In this document: positions 52,327-61,962 of the stretch, in pieces
Layout: each line of letters opens with the position of its first letter
Position numbering within the stretch: position 1 is the stretch's first letter
From: Streptomyces sp. NA02950
GTDB taxonomy: Bacteria; Actinomycetota; Actinomycetes; Streptomycetales; Streptomycetaceae
DNA length: 64,000 bases
Assembly (NCBI RefSeq): GCF_013364155.1
Contig: NZ_CP054916.1
Coordinates: 2,231,001 to 2,295,000, forward strand
Direction of reading: 5' to 3'
Program-made: the position numbers and the translations under genes
The notes under the pieces: generated by a model
The model's input: only the letters and a program-made list of their open reading frames with translations
Database searches by the model: none
What the model was told of the DNA's origin: nothing

Positions 52327-53211
52327 ATGGACCGGCGAGGGTTCCTCAAAGGCGTGGCCGCGATCTCCACCGCGGGGCTGATCTCCGCCGCGGGCGGCAC
52401 GGCGACCGCCACCGCGGCACCACCCCGGCGGCTCGCCCCTCAGGACTGGCTGTCCGCCGTCACCGACTCCACCCCCGTCCAGCGGCTGACCCTGCCCGGC
52501 ACCCATGACTCCGGTGCCCGCCACGGCGGCCCGTGGGCCGAGTGCCAGAACACCGCCATCGCCGACCAGCTCACCAGCGGCATCCGCTTCCTGGACATCC
52601 GCTGCCGGGCCTTCGAGAACGCCTTCCCCATCCGCCACGGCGCCTTCTACCAGCACCTCGACTTCGACGACGTGCTGGGCGCCTGCCGCTCCTTCCTCTC
52701 CGCGCACCCGACGGAGACCGTGCTGATGCGGGTCAAGCAGGAGTACTCGGAGGAGAGCGCCGAGGAGTTCCGCCGGATCTTCGACATCTACCTCGACAAG
52801 GGCTGGCGTTCGCTGTTCCGCCTCGACGGCACCCTCCCCACCCTGGGCGAGGCCCGGGGCAGGGTGGTGCTGCTCGGCGACTCCGGCGCGCTGCCGGGCG
52901 TCCGGTACGGCGACGCCCAGCTCTTCGACATCCAGGACGACTACATGGCCGAGCCGTTCGGGAAGTACCCGAAGATCGAGACACAGTTCCGCAAGGCGGT
53001 GGAGCAGCCCGGCAAGCTGTTCGTGAACTACGTCAGCACCTCCGCCCTGCTGCCGCCCCGCTCCACAGCTGACCGGCTCAACCCCCAGGTCAGGGGCTTC
53101 CTGGAGGGCGCCGGAGCACAGGGCTGGACGGGGCTCGGCATCGTCCCGATGGACTTTCCGAACACCGCCTCCGGCCTGGTCGACGCCCTCATCCGGAAGA
53201 ACCCCGTTTGA
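52327..53211 (+). CDS. exported phosphatidylinositol-specific phospholipase C-like protein
   Basis: This 294-residue protein has a twin-arginine-like signal (MDRRGFLKGVAAISTAGLI). A PI-PLC X domain follows with the two catalytic histidines in RLTLPGTHDSG and FPIRHGAFYQHLDFDDV, plus GIRFLDIRCRAF. ATG 52327 follows GGGAGTACGTGT. It is predicted to be secreted through Tat and to cleave phosphatidylinositol into inositol cyclic phosphate and diacylglycerol. The length is near that of Bacillus PI-PLC. Confidence 0.92.
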   Translation: MDRRGFLKGVAAISTAGLISAAGGTATATAAPPRRLAPQDWLSAVTDSTPVQRLTLPGTHDSGARHGGPWAECQNTAIADQLTSGIRFLDIRCRAFENAFPIRHGAFYQHLDFDDVLGACRSFLSAHPTETVLMRVKQEYSEESAEEFRRIFDIYLDKGWRSLFRLDGTLPTLGEARGRVVLLGDSGALPGVRYGDAQLFDIQDDYMAEPFGKYPKIETQFRKAVEQPGKLFVNYVSTSALLPPRSTADRLNPQVRGFLEGAGAQGWTGLGIVPMDFPNTASGLVDALIRKNPV

Positions 53212-53229
53212 CGGGCGGGCCGCGGAGAC

Positions 53230-54981
53230 CTAGCCCAGGGCGGGCCGGGCGTTCTGTACGAGCTCCAGGGCCTGGTCGGGGAACCACTGCCCCGCCTCGG
53301 GGTTGACCGTGCCCCGCTCCGGGTCCTCGGGGCCCGTCCCGCCGCGCAGACACCGCCCGTCGGACTCGCCCGGCGTCTTCACCCACAGCGCCGCGTCCTG
53401 GAGCGGATCGCCGGTCCGAGTGGTCGGACGGATGCCCAGACCGCGGTCGGGCGGGTTGCACCACGGCTGCGGATCGGCGTGGTCGCTGCCCTCCGGGGCC
53501 CACGGGCCCTGGCCGTTGCGGCTGGTGTCGGTGACGAAGTGCTTCAGCTCCGCCGGGTCGGCGGGGGCGTGGGCCCGGACCCAGGCCGTTGCCCTCCGGT
53601 GCGACCAGTTCCGGTCGGCGCAGTCGGCGGGGTCGCCGCCCTCGTCGGCGTAGGCCAGGCAGGAGGAGATCAGCCGTCCGTACCAGGTGTTGGCCGCGTC
53701 GGTCTGGTAGTGCGAGACATTGAGTGCGAAGCCGGTGGTGCGGTCGACCCCGGCCTTGAGGAGGCGGGGCACGATGCTGCTGACGGAGTGCCAGCCGGCG
53801 TGGCCCGCGTCCAGGTAGACGGCGGTGTTGCTGAGCGCGGTGAGGACGTCGACCGCGTAGTTGATCTCGGAGTAGCGGGCGGCGGTCTTCGGGTCCTCCT
53901 CGTTGATGAGCTGGTCGAGGCCCTCGAGGTCGTCGAGGCCCTCGAGGTCGTTGAGGTCGTCGAGGTCGCCCACGATCTCCGGGTCGCCGGTGTCGGGGAG
54001 GGCGGGGTCGGCGGAGGCCGTGCCGGAGGCGGAGGCCGTGCCGGAGGCGGAGGCCGTGCCGGAGGCGGAGGCCGTTCCGGGGGCGGAGGGTTCGGGGCTG
54101 GGCAGGATGCTCGGCGTCTCCGAGGCGGAGGCCGCGGGGGCCGGGGTCTGGGACGCCGAGGTCTCGGCGGTGGGGGTCTTGGCAGTGGGCTTCGGGGACG
54201 CGGGTGTCTGGGCCGCGGGCTTCTCGGCCGCCGTGGATGCGCCGGGCTGGGCCCCGCCCGCGGGGACGGACTGGGTGCCCGGGTCGGGCAGCGGGGGCAG
54301 CTCGCCCTCGCCCGTACCCGTGGCCCCGGCATTCGCACTCGCATCGGTACCGGTACCCGTCTCCGCGGCCTGGCCGTCCGCGGGGGCGGACGGTTCGGCC
54401 TCGGCCGGCAGGGTACTGGCCTCCGCCTCCCCCGGGCCGTCGTCGCCGTCGCCGCCCCCGCCCGCGTTCTGCGTGCAGTCGGACGGCAGCAGCGCCAGCG
54501 AGTCGGGTTCGAGGACGACCAGCGCCTCGCGCTGTCCGATGCCCTCGGCGACGGCGTCGATCCACGCCTGGTACTCGGCGGTGCTCCGCGCACCGCCCGC
54601 GGAGTAGCTTCCGCAGTCCCGGCCCGGGACGTCGTACAGCGCCAGGACCGGCACCGTGCCGCGCTGCTCGGCGCTGCGGGTGGTCGTCCGGACCATCCGC
54701 TCGACCTGCTCGGGGCTCTCGTCCCCGTACCAGACGGCGTGGGGGGTGCGCACCATGGACAGGACCCCTCTGGCCTCCTGGCTCTCGCCCCGCCAGGCGA
54801 GCGTGCTCACCTGGCGGTAGGGGTCCCGTTCGGGTGGCGGGGTGTAGAGACGGCTGCCGCGCAGGGCCTCGCCGACGCCCTGGGGCGTGGCGGCCTGTAC
54901 GGCCGAACTGGTCAACAGGGGAAGGGCGGTTGCGGCCAGAACGGCCATCGGGGCAGTGAGGGCTTTCCGCTTGCTAGGCAC
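53230..54981 (-). CDS. GH6 family glycosidase with long low-complexity insert
   Basis: This 583-residue secreted GH6 (cellulase 6-type) protein has a signal peptide (about residues 1-30). Its catalytic domain is split: residues 35-170 carry VPVLALYDVPGRDCGSYSAG and EALVVLEPDSLALLPSDCT. Residues 368-583 carry YSEINYAVDVLTAL, VYLDAGHAGWHS, GFALNVSHYQT and VKTPGESDGRC. Between them lie about 195 residues of Ala/Pro/Ser/Thr/Glu-rich sequence including TASASG repeats and an acidic LEGLDDLEGLDQL stretch. Usual GH6 domains have no such insert. GTG 54981 is the likely start. Confidence 0.88.
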   Translation of the reverse strand: MPSKRKALTAPMAVLAATALPLLTSSAVQAATPQGVGEALRGSRLYTPPPERDPYRQVSTLAWRGESQEARGVLSMVRTPHAVWYGDESPEQVERMVRTTTRSAEQRGTVPVLALYDVPGRDCGSYSAGGARSTAEYQAWIDAVAEGIGQREALVVLEPDSLALLPSDCTQNAGGGGDGDDGPGEAEASTLPAEAEPSAPADGQAAETGTGTDASANAGATGTGEGELPPLPDPGTQSVPAGGAQPGASTAAEKPAAQTPASPKPTAKTPTAETSASQTPAPAASASETPSILPSPEPSAPGTASASGTASASGTASASGTASADPALPDTGDPEIVGDLDDLNDLEGLDDLEGLDQLINEEDPKTAARYSEINYAVDVLTALSNTAVYLDAGHAGWHSVSSIVPRLLKAGVDRTTGFALNVSHYQTDAANTWYGRLISSCLAYADEGGDPADCADRNWSHRRATAWVRAHAPADPAELKHFVTDTSRNGQGPWAPEGSDHADPQPWCNPPDRGLGIRPTTRTGDPLQDAALWVKTPGESDGRCLRGGTGPEDPERGTVNPEAGQWFPDQALELVQNARPALG

Positions 54982-55111
54982 AGGCGCACTCCAGGGGCGG
55001 CGGACGGGTCGAATCTGACTCTCACTCAGAAACGCGCGCCCGGCAACGCGGCTGTGGGCCAGGTGGCCGTACCGGTTTCCCGCCCAGGAGTGGCCTTAGA
55101 TCGGATGAACG

Positions 55112-56293
55112 TCAGGCGACCGACCCGATCCGGTCCGCGGCCGCCCGGTCGGTGGGGTGGTGGATGGGGGTGTGCGCTCCGGTCAGCGGCACCCCGGTGC
55201 CGCCCCGGCGGCTGGCGACGATCTCCCCCGCGATGGACAACGCCGTCTCCTCGGGCGTGTGGGCGCCGAGGTCGAGCCCGATCGGGGAGCGCAGCCGGGC
55301 CAGCTCCCGTTCGCCCAGGCCTACCTCGCGCAGCCGTCGCAGCCGGTCCAGGTGGGTGCGGCGGGAGCCCATCGCCCCGACGTAGGCGACGGGCATCCGC
55401 AGCGCCCGCTCCAGCAGCGGGACGTCGAACTTCGCGTCGTGGGTGAGGACGCACAGCACGGTCCGGGCGTCCACCTCGGTCCCCTCGAGGTAGCGGTGCG
55501 GCCAGTCGACGACGACCTCGTCGGCCTCCGGGAAGCGGTGGGCCGCCGCGAAGACCGGACGGGCGTCGCAGACCGTCACGTGGTAGCCGAGGAACTTCCC
55601 GATCCGCACCAGGGCGCTCGCGAAGTCGATCGCCCCGAAGACGATCATGCGGGGCGGGGCCACGGCGGACTCGACGAGCAGGGTGACCGGACGGCCGCAG
55701 CGGCTGCCCTCGGCGCCGATGACCACGCTCGCGGTCCGCCCGGCGTCCAGCAGGGCGCGCGCCTCCCCCGCCGCGGTGCGGTCCAGCGCCGCCCGGTCGG
55801 CCGCGGTGGCGCCCGCCGGGCCGCCGAGGGTGCCCTCGTACGTCCCGTCCGGGCGGACCAGCAGGGCGCGGCCCAGCAGCCCGTCCGGGCCGTCCACGAT
55901 CCGTGCGAGCGCCGTCGGCTCGCCACCGGCCGCGGCGGAACGGACCGCGGCGGCGAGGACCGGGCGCAGTGCGGGGTCGGCCGCGGGAACCGGGGTGACC
56001 AGGACGTCGATGACCCCGCCGCAGGTCAGGCCCACCGCGAAGGCGTCCTCGTCGGAGTAGCCGAAGCGTTGCCGGACCGGTCGGCCGGTGCCCAGCGCCT
56101 CCTGGCAGAGTTCGTAGACCGCGCCCTCCACACAGCCGCCGGACACGCTGCCGAGGGCCGTGCCGTCGGCGTCGACGGCGAGGGCCGCACCGGGCCGCCG
56201 CGGGGCGCTGCCACGGACGGCCACCACGGTGGCGACGGCGAAGTCACGCCCCTCCTGGCACCAGTGGTGCAGTTCGGCAGCGATGTCCAGCAT
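55112..56293 (-). CDS. XdhC family xanthine dehydrogenase maturation factor
   Basis: This 393-residue protein has an N-terminal XdhC/CoxI domain (VATVVAVRGSAPRRPGAALA, SVSGGCVEGAVYE). A C-terminal Rossmann domain follows (IVFGAIDFASALVRIGKFLG, VLCVLTHDAKFDVPLLERAL, YVGAMGSRRTH). XdhC proteins hold and sulfurate molybdenum cofactor before insertion into XDH. It follows the purine permease by 24 bp and is the last gene of the xanthine dehydrogenase operon. Confidence 0.92.
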   Translation of the reverse strand: MLDIAAELHHWCQEGRDFAVATVVAVRGSAPRRPGAALAVDADGTALGSVSGGCVEGAVYELCQEALGTGRPVRQRFGYSDEDAFAVGLTCGGVIDVLVTPVPAADPALRPVLAAAVRSAAAGGEPTALARIVDGPDGLLGRALLVRPDGTYEGTLGGPAGATAADRAALDRTAAGEARALLDAGRTASVVIGAEGSRCGRPVTLLVESAVAPPRMIVFGAIDFASALVRIGKFLGYHVTVCDARPVFAAAHRFPEADEVVVDWPHRYLEGTEVDARTVLCVLTHDAKFDVPLLERALRMPVAYVGAMGSRRTHLDRLRRLREVGLGERELARLRSPIGLDLGAHTPEETALSIAGEIVASRRGGTGVPLTGAHTPIHHPTDRAAADRIGSVA

Positions 56294-56317
56294 GGTGATC
56301 AGCTCCTTGTGCGGCCG

Positions 56318-57748
56318 CTATCGGACCCCGAGCCAGTGCTCGATCGGGTTCAGGGCGAAGTAGATGACGAATACGGCCGTCAATATCCACATGAACACGC
56401 CGGGCTCCCGATATCTGCCCCGCGCGGCCTTGATCGCGGTGTAGGCGATCACGCCCGCGCCGACCCCGGCGGTGATGGAGTACGTGAACGGCATCAGGGC
56501 GACGGTCAGGAAGACCGGGACGGCCACCGAGCGGTCGGCCCAGTCCACATGGCGGGCGTTCTGCATCATCATCGCGCCGATGACCACGAGGGCGGCGGCC
56601 GCGACCTGGCCTGGCACGATCTGGGCGAGCGGGGTGAAGAACAGCCCGCAGGCGAAGAGCAGTCCGGTGACCACGCTGGACAGCCCGGTCCTGGCCCCCT
56701 CGCCGACGCCGGTGGCGGACTCGATGAAGACGGTCTGGCCACTGGCCCCGGCCACACCGCCGATCGCACCGCCCGCGCCGTCCACGAACAGCGCCTTGCT
56801 CAGCCCCGGCATCCGGCCGCGTTCGTCGGCCAGCTTCGCCTCGGTGCCGACGCCGATGATGGTCGCCATGGCGTCGAAGAACCCGGCCAGTACCAGGGTG
56901 AAGACGATCATGCCGACCGTCATCCCGCCGATCTCGGACCAGCCGCCGAACTCGACCTGTCCGAAGAGGCTGAAGTCCGGGGAGGAGACGGCGTGCGAGG
57001 GCAGCTCGGGGGCGCGCCCGCCCCAGGCCTCGGGGTCGAGCCCGGCCACCGCGTTGATCACGACGGCGAGGACGGTTCCGGCCACGATGCCGATGAGGAT
57101 CGCGCCCGGCACCTCACGGGCCTGGAGCATGAAGATCAGCAGCAGGGTGACACAGAAGATCAGTACGGGCCAGCCCGCGAGCTGTCCCTCCACCCCGAGC
57201 GTCACGGGTGCGCCCTTGCCCACAAAACCGGCGTTGACCAGGCCGATCAGGGCGATGAACATTCCGATGCCGATGGTGATCCCGTGTTTGAGGGCGAGCG
57301 GGATCGCGTTCATGATCACTTCACGGAGCCCGGTGACCACCAGCAGCACGATCACCGTCCCGTACAGCACACACATCCCCATCGCCTGCGGCCAGCTCAT
57401 ATGGGGTACGACCTGGCCGGTGAGGACGGCGGAGACGCTGAGCCCGGCGGCGAGCGCGAGCGGCACCTTGCCGATGAAGCCCATGAGGAGGGTGGAGACG
57501 GCGGCGGCCAACGCGGTGGCGGTGATCAGCGCGCTCTGGGCGAGCGTGTGGTGCTGGGCGTCCTCGCCGGACAGCAGCAGCGGGTTGAGCAGCAGGATGT
57601 ACGCCATCGCCATGAAGGTGGTGACGCCGCCGCGGATCTCCCGGGCGAGGGTGGATCCACGGTCGGATATGAGGAAGTACCGGTCGAGACGGGACCGGCG
57701 GGCCGTTCCCTCCGGGGCGGTCGGTGGCTTGATGGCGTGCTGGGTCAT
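56318..57748 (-). CDS. NCS2 family purine permease (AzgA type)
   Basis: This 476-residue membrane transporter has about 12-14 spans. AzgA-type marks are REIRGGVTTFMAMAYILLLN, GLSVSAVLTGQVVPHMSWPQ, LFVDGAGGAIGGVAGASGQT and FIESATGVGEGARTGL. It likely imports hypoxanthine, guanine or adenine by proton symport; the adjacent xanthine dehydrogenase suggests hypoxanthine/xanthine-type purines. Located between the Mo-subunit and XdhC genes on the same strand. Confidence 0.93.
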   Translation of the reverse strand: MTQHAIKPPTAPEGTARRSRLDRYFLISDRGSTLAREIRGGVTTFMAMAYILLLNPLLLSGEDAQHHTLAQSALITATALAAAVSTLLMGFIGKVPLALAAGLSVSAVLTGQVVPHMSWPQAMGMCVLYGTVIVLLVVTGLREVIMNAIPLALKHGITIGIGMFIALIGLVNAGFVGKGAPVTLGVEGQLAGWPVLIFCVTLLLIFMLQAREVPGAILIGIVAGTVLAVVINAVAGLDPEAWGGRAPELPSHAVSSPDFSLFGQVEFGGWSEIGGMTVGMIVFTLVLAGFFDAMATIIGVGTEAKLADERGRMPGLSKALFVDGAGGAIGGVAGASGQTVFIESATGVGEGARTGLSSVVTGLLFACGLFFTPLAQIVPGQVAAAALVVIGAMMMQNARHVDWADRSVAVPVFLTVALMPFTYSITAGVGAGVIAYTAIKAARGRYREPGVFMWILTAVFVIYFALNPIEHWLGVR

Positions 57749-57840
57749 GCGGTGCCACTCCCAAGTGTCATAGGGGGTTGGGATGGTGCGCTGGCATCCA
57801 CGACCCGGGGGACGGCCCGGCTGGTGGTGATGGGGGGGGT

Positions 57841-60249
57841 TCAGCAGCCCGTCAGATGCTCCGGCCTGATCGGGACCCGCTTCAGGGGGAGGCCCGTCGC
57901 CGCGCGGACGGCGGCCACGACGGCCGGGGTGGAGGACAGGGTGGGCGCCTCGCCGACCCCGCGCAGCCCGTACGGGGCGTTGTCGTCGGCCAGTTCGAGG
58001 ACGTCCACGGGGATGGTCGGCGTGTCGAGGATGGTGGGGATCAGATAGTCGGTGAAGGAGGGGTTGCGGACCCGGGCGCCCTCGGAGACCACGATCTCCT
58101 CCATGACGGCGAGGCCGAGCCCCTGGGTGGAGCCGCCCTGGATCTGGCCCACGACGGAGAGCGGATTGAGCGCCTTGCCGACGTCCTGGGCGGCGGCCAG
58201 CTCGATCACCTTGACCAGGCCCAGTTCGATGTCGACCTCGACCACCGCGCGGTGGGCGCAGAAGGAGTACTGGACGTGGCCGAAGCCCTGTCCGGTCTCC
58301 AGGTCGAACGGCTCGGTGGGGCGGTGCCGGAACTCCAGCTCCAGTTCGACCGGCTCATCGCCGACGATCTCGGCGAGATCGCCGATCACCTCTCCGCCGT
58401 CGGTGACCACCTTGCCTCCCTCCAGCAGCAGTCCGGCGGTGGCCCACGCGGGGTGACAGGAGCCGAACCGCTCCCGGCCGCGCCGCAGCACCTCCTCGCG
58501 CACCGCCTCGCAGGTGTGCTTGACGGCGCCGCCGGTCATATACGTCTGACGGGAGGCGGAGGTGGAACCGGCCGAGCCCACCTGGGTGTCGGCGGGGTGG
58601 ATGGTGACCTGGCCGACGCCCAGTTCGGTACGGGCGATCTGGGCGTGCACGGTGACGCCGCCCTGGCCGACCTCGGCCATCGCGGTGTGCACCAGGGCCA
58701 CCGGTTCGCCGTTGATCACCTCCAGCCGGATCCGGGCGGTGGAGTAGTCGTCGAACCCCTCGGAGAAGCCGACGTTCTTGATGCCGACCGCATAGCCGAC
58801 GCCGCGTACCACCCCTTCGCCGTGGGTGGTGTTGGACAGGCCGCCCGGCAGTGCCCGGACATCGGTGGACCGGTCGGCGGCCAGCCTCCCCCAGACTCCG
58901 TCCGGGGGGACCCCCGGGCGCTCGGGCGGCATCGGCATCGCCTTGACGCGGCGCAGCAGTTCGGCCACCGGCGCCGGGGAGTCCACCACCTGTCCGGTGG
59001 GCATCACGGCACCCTGGGACATGGCGTTGCGCTGCCGGAACTCCACCGGGTCCAGGCCGAGTTCCTGCGCCACGGCGTCCATCTGCGCCTCGTAGGCGAA
59101 GCACGCCTGGACGGCACCGAAGCCGCGCATCGCGCCGCAGGGCGGGTTGTTGCTGTAGAGGGCGATGGCTTCGACGTCGACGTTGTCGACGACGTAGGGG
59201 CCGATCGCCAGGGACGCGGCATTGCCGACCACCGCCGGGGAGGAGGAGGCGTACGCCCCGCCGTCCAGGACGATGCGGCACTGGACGTAGAGCAACTGGC
59301 CGTCGCGGGTGGCGCCGTGCTCATAGGTGAGCTTGGCGGGATGCCGGTGGACATGGCCGAAGAACGACTCGTAGCGGTTGTAGACGATCTTCACCGGGCG
59401 GCCGGTGCGCAGTGCCAGCAGACAGGCGTGCGCCTGCATCGACAGGTCCTCGCGGGCGCCAAACGCGCCGCCCACGCCGGACAGCGTCAGCCGTACCTTG
59501 TCGGCGGGCAGCCCCAGGACCGGTGCGAGCTGGTCGCGGTCGACATGCAGCCACTGGGTGGCGATGTAGAGGTCGACCCCGCCGTCCTCGGCCGGTACCG
59601 CGAGCCCCGACTCCGGCCCCAGGAACGCCTGGTCCTGCATGCCGACCTCGTAGTCGCGGCGGACCACCACATCGGCCCGGGCCCGGGCGGCGACGACATC
59701 GCCGCGCCGGACGGGCTGGCGGTGCACGATATTGGGGTGCGGGACATGGCTCGCGTGGTGGTCGGCACGGCCCGGGTGGAGCACGGGCGCGTCCGGTGCG
59801 GTGGCGGTGGCCTCGTCCACGACCGGCGGCAGTTCCGCGTACACCACCTTGATCCTGGCGGCGGCGCGGCGGGCGGTCTCGGGGTGGTCGGCGGCCACGA
59901 TGGCCACGGCCTCGCCGTGGTAGCGGACGCGGCCCTCGGCGAGCACGGGCTGATCGTGGATCTCCAGCCCGTAGTGGGTGGCGGCCGGGAGGTCGTCGTG
60001 GGTCATCACGGCGTGGACCCCGGGCACGGCCAGCGCCTCGGCGGTGTCGATGGACCGGATCTCGGCGTGGGCGTACGGGCTGCGGAGGGTGAAGCCCCAC
60101 AGCATGTCCTCGTGCCACAGGTCCGAGGAGTACGCGAACTCCCCGGTCACCTTCAGGGTGCCGTCGGGGCGCAGGGTGGACTCGCCGATGGCGCCCCTGG
60201 TGGCGCTGCTGGTCTGGGTGATCCTTCCGGGGGTGGGACCGGCTCCCAT
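57841..60249 (-). CDS. xanthine dehydrogenase molybdenum-binding subunit
   Basis: This 802-residue large subunit binds molybdopterin cytosine dinucleotide and oxidises hypoxanthine and xanthine to urate. Motifs are ALAVPGVHAVMTHDDLPAAT, QDQAFLGPESGLA, GVGGAFGAREDLSMQAHACL, YSNNPPCGAMRGFGAVQACF and GVGEAPTLSSTPAVVAAVRA with the catalytic Glu. ATG 60249 follows GGAGGGCTGACC; the frame is open to 60327. It is the third gene of a FAD, Fe-S, Mo subunit operon. Confidence 0.95.
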   Translation of the reverse strand: MGAGPTPGRITQTSSATRGAIGESTLRPDGTLKVTGEFAYSSDLWHEDMLWGFTLRSPYAHAEIRSIDTAEALAVPGVHAVMTHDDLPAATHYGLEIHDQPVLAEGRVRYHGEAVAIVAADHPETARRAAARIKVVYAELPPVVDEATATAPDAPVLHPGRADHHASHVPHPNIVHRQPVRRGDVVAARARADVVVRRDYEVGMQDQAFLGPESGLAVPAEDGGVDLYIATQWLHVDRDQLAPVLGLPADKVRLTLSGVGGAFGAREDLSMQAHACLLALRTGRPVKIVYNRYESFFGHVHRHPAKLTYEHGATRDGQLLYVQCRIVLDGGAYASSSPAVVGNAASLAIGPYVVDNVDVEAIALYSNNPPCGAMRGFGAVQACFAYEAQMDAVAQELGLDPVEFRQRNAMSQGAVMPTGQVVDSPAPVAELLRRVKAMPMPPERPGVPPDGVWGRLAADRSTDVRALPGGLSNTTHGEGVVRGVGYAVGIKNVGFSEGFDDYSTARIRLEVINGEPVALVHTAMAEVGQGGVTVHAQIARTELGVGQVTIHPADTQVGSAGSTSASRQTYMTGGAVKHTCEAVREEVLRRGRERFGSCHPAWATAGLLLEGGKVVTDGGEVIGDLAEIVGDEPVELELEFRHRPTEPFDLETGQGFGHVQYSFCAHRAVVEVDIELGLVKVIELAAAQDVGKALNPLSVVGQIQGGSTQGLGLAVMEEIVVSEGARVRNPSFTDYLIPTILDTPTIPVDVLELADDNAPYGLRGVGEAPTLSSTPAVVAAVRAATGLPLKRVPIRPEHLTGC

Positions 60250-60251
60250 GG

Positions 60252-60845
60252 TCAGCCCTCCTCCCTGGTGCGGGCGGCCGCCAGGCGGACCGCGTCGAGG
60301 ATCTTCTCGTAGCCGGTGCAGCGGCACAGATTGCCGGACAGGGCCTCGCGGATGTCGGCGTCGGACGGGTCGGGGTGGCGCTCCAGCAGTTCATCGGCGG
60401 CGACGAGGAGTCCGGGGGTGCAGAAGCCGCACTGGACGGCCCCGGCGTCGATGAACGCCTGCTGGACGGGGGCCAGCGGGGCGCTGCCACCGGGGCGGGG
60501 CTGCCGGCGCCGGGCCTCGTCGAGACCGGTGCCGGAGGTCTGTTCCGTACCGCCGGACGCGATGGTGGCACCGCCGGACGCGGCGGCGCCGCGCCGCTCG
60601 GCGAACTCCGCCAGGCCCTCGACGGTCACCACCTCGCGCCCCTCGGCCTGACCGGCCGCGACCAGGCACGCACAGACCGGGGCACCGTCCAGACGGACCG
60701 TACAGGAACCGCATTCGCCCTGCTCACAGGCGTTCTTGGAGCCCGGAAGACCCATCCGCTCACGCAGCACGTACAGCAGGGACTCGCCCTCCCAGACGTC
60801 GTCGGCCTGCTGGGGCCGCCCGTTGACCGTGAAATTCACGCGCAC
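60252..60845 (-). CDS. xanthine dehydrogenase iron-sulfur subunit
   Basis: This 197-residue subunit holds two [2Fe-2S] clusters: CEQGECGSCTV with a following Cys in PVCACLV, and CGFCTPG with NLCRCTGYEKI. The two halves are joined by an unusually long Gly/Ala/Arg-rich linker of about 40 residues (ASGGATIASGGTEQTSGTG). GTG 60845 is favoured by GGGAGG eight bases upstream; GTG 60839 would make a GTGA overlap with the FAD-subunit stop. It relays electrons from Mo to FAD. Confidence 0.93.
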   Translation of the reverse strand: MRVNFTVNGRPQQADDVWEGESLLYVLRERMGLPGSKNACEQGECGSCTVRLDGAPVCACLVAAGQAEGREVVTVEGLAEFAERRGAAASGGATIASGGTEQTSGTGLDEARRRQPRPGGSAPLAPVQQAFIDAGAVQCGFCTPGLLVAADELLERHPDPSDADIREALSGNLCRCTGYEKILDAVRLAAARTREEG

Positions 60846-61726
60846 TGTACGGTCCTCCCGTTCCCCTCGCGGTACGCCTCCCAGGTCCAGCCCAGCGTGC
60901 GGCGGGCCATCACCGACACCGCGTGGCGGCGGTAGGCCGCGCTGCCGCGGACGTCGTCGATCGGATTGCAGGCGCCGAAGCACAGCTCGGCGAACCGGCG
61001 GGCGATCGACGGGGTGATGACGGCGCCGCTGTCCCAGAAGCCGCCGTCGGCGAGCGCGGCGGTCAGGAACCGCTCCGCCTCCCGTGCCCTGATCGGCGTG
61101 GGCGCGGCCGAGCCGATGCCGGTACGGACGGTGCGGGTGCGCGGATGCAGCGCCACGGAGAACGCGCACACCGCGATGACCATGGCGTTGCGGGTGCCGA
61201 CCTTGGAGAACTGCTGCGGTCCGTCGGCCTTCTCGATGTGCACCGCCCGGATCAGCTCATCGGGCTCCAGGGCATTGCGCTTGACCCCGGTGAAGAACTC
61301 CTCGACCGGGATCAGCCGGGTGCCGCGCACCGACTCCACCTCGACCTCCGCACCCGCCGCCAGCAGCGCGGGGTGGGCGTCCCCGGCGGGCGAGGCGGCC
61401 CCGAGGTTGCCCCCGACCGTGCCGCGGTTGCGGATCTGCGGGGAGCCCACGGTGTGCGAGGCGAGCGCGAGACCCGGCAGCTCGGTCCGCAGCTCCTCGA
61501 TGATCCGGGTGTAGGGGACACCGGCGCCCAGCCGGACCGTGCGCTCGCCGACCTCCCACTCGGCCAGCTCGCCGATACGGTTCAGATCCAGCAGGCAGTC
61601 GGGCCGCCGATGATCGAAATTGATCTCGACCATGACATCGGTGCCGCCCGCGATGGGCACGGCCGTGGGATGCTCCGCCTTCGCGGCGAGCGCCTCCCGC
61701 CACCCGGCGGGGCGCAGAAAGTCCAT
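60836..61726 (-). CDS. xanthine dehydrogenase FAD-binding subunit
   Basis: This 296-residue subunit of the CoxM/XdhB type binds FAD: AVPIAGGTDVMVEINFDHRR near residue 20, SPQIRNRGTVGGNLGAASPA with the second FAD loop, and FSKVGTRNAMVIAV. ATG 61726 is preferred; the frame runs open to 61945 without a ribosome site. It is the promoter-proximal gene of the xdh operon and is divergent from the PucR regulator. Confidence 0.94.
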   Translation of the reverse strand: MDFLRPAGWREALAAKAEHPTAVPIAGGTDVMVEINFDHRRPDCLLDLNRIGELAEWEVGERTVRLGAGVPYTRIIEELRTELPGLALASHTVGSPQIRNRGTVGGNLGAASPAGDAHPALLAAGAEVEVESVRGTRLIPVEEFFTGVKRNALEPDELIRAVHIEKADGPQQFSKVGTRNAMVIAVCAFSVALHPRTRTVRTGIGSAAPTPIRAREAERFLTAALADGGFWDSGAVITPSIARRFAELCFGACNPIDDVRGSAAYRRHAVSVMARRTLGWTWEAYREGNGRTVQCA

Positions 61727-61962
61727 GGGTCTCTCTTCTCGGGTCAGCGGGTGGGGGCGGGAGGACGGCAACCCGGCTCCCCCAAGAATGTGCACGCGGC
61801 TCATCGCCAGTAGACCGACGTGTGGGCCACCTGGTGCAGTCACCGAAGGCATGAAGCAGTTGGCTGGCCAGCGGCCCGGTCTTGTAGATTCGAACGAACA
61901 GCGAGGGGTGGAAACCTCGCGGTATTCGACCGGTGACAAGAACAAGATCGGCTGGCATCACC

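Noticed and set aside
55157..58048. A 963-codon plus-strand frame opposite XdhC, permease and XDH genes.
   Set aside because: The composition is Gly/Arg/Asp/Val shadow coding; the minus-strand genes are clear.
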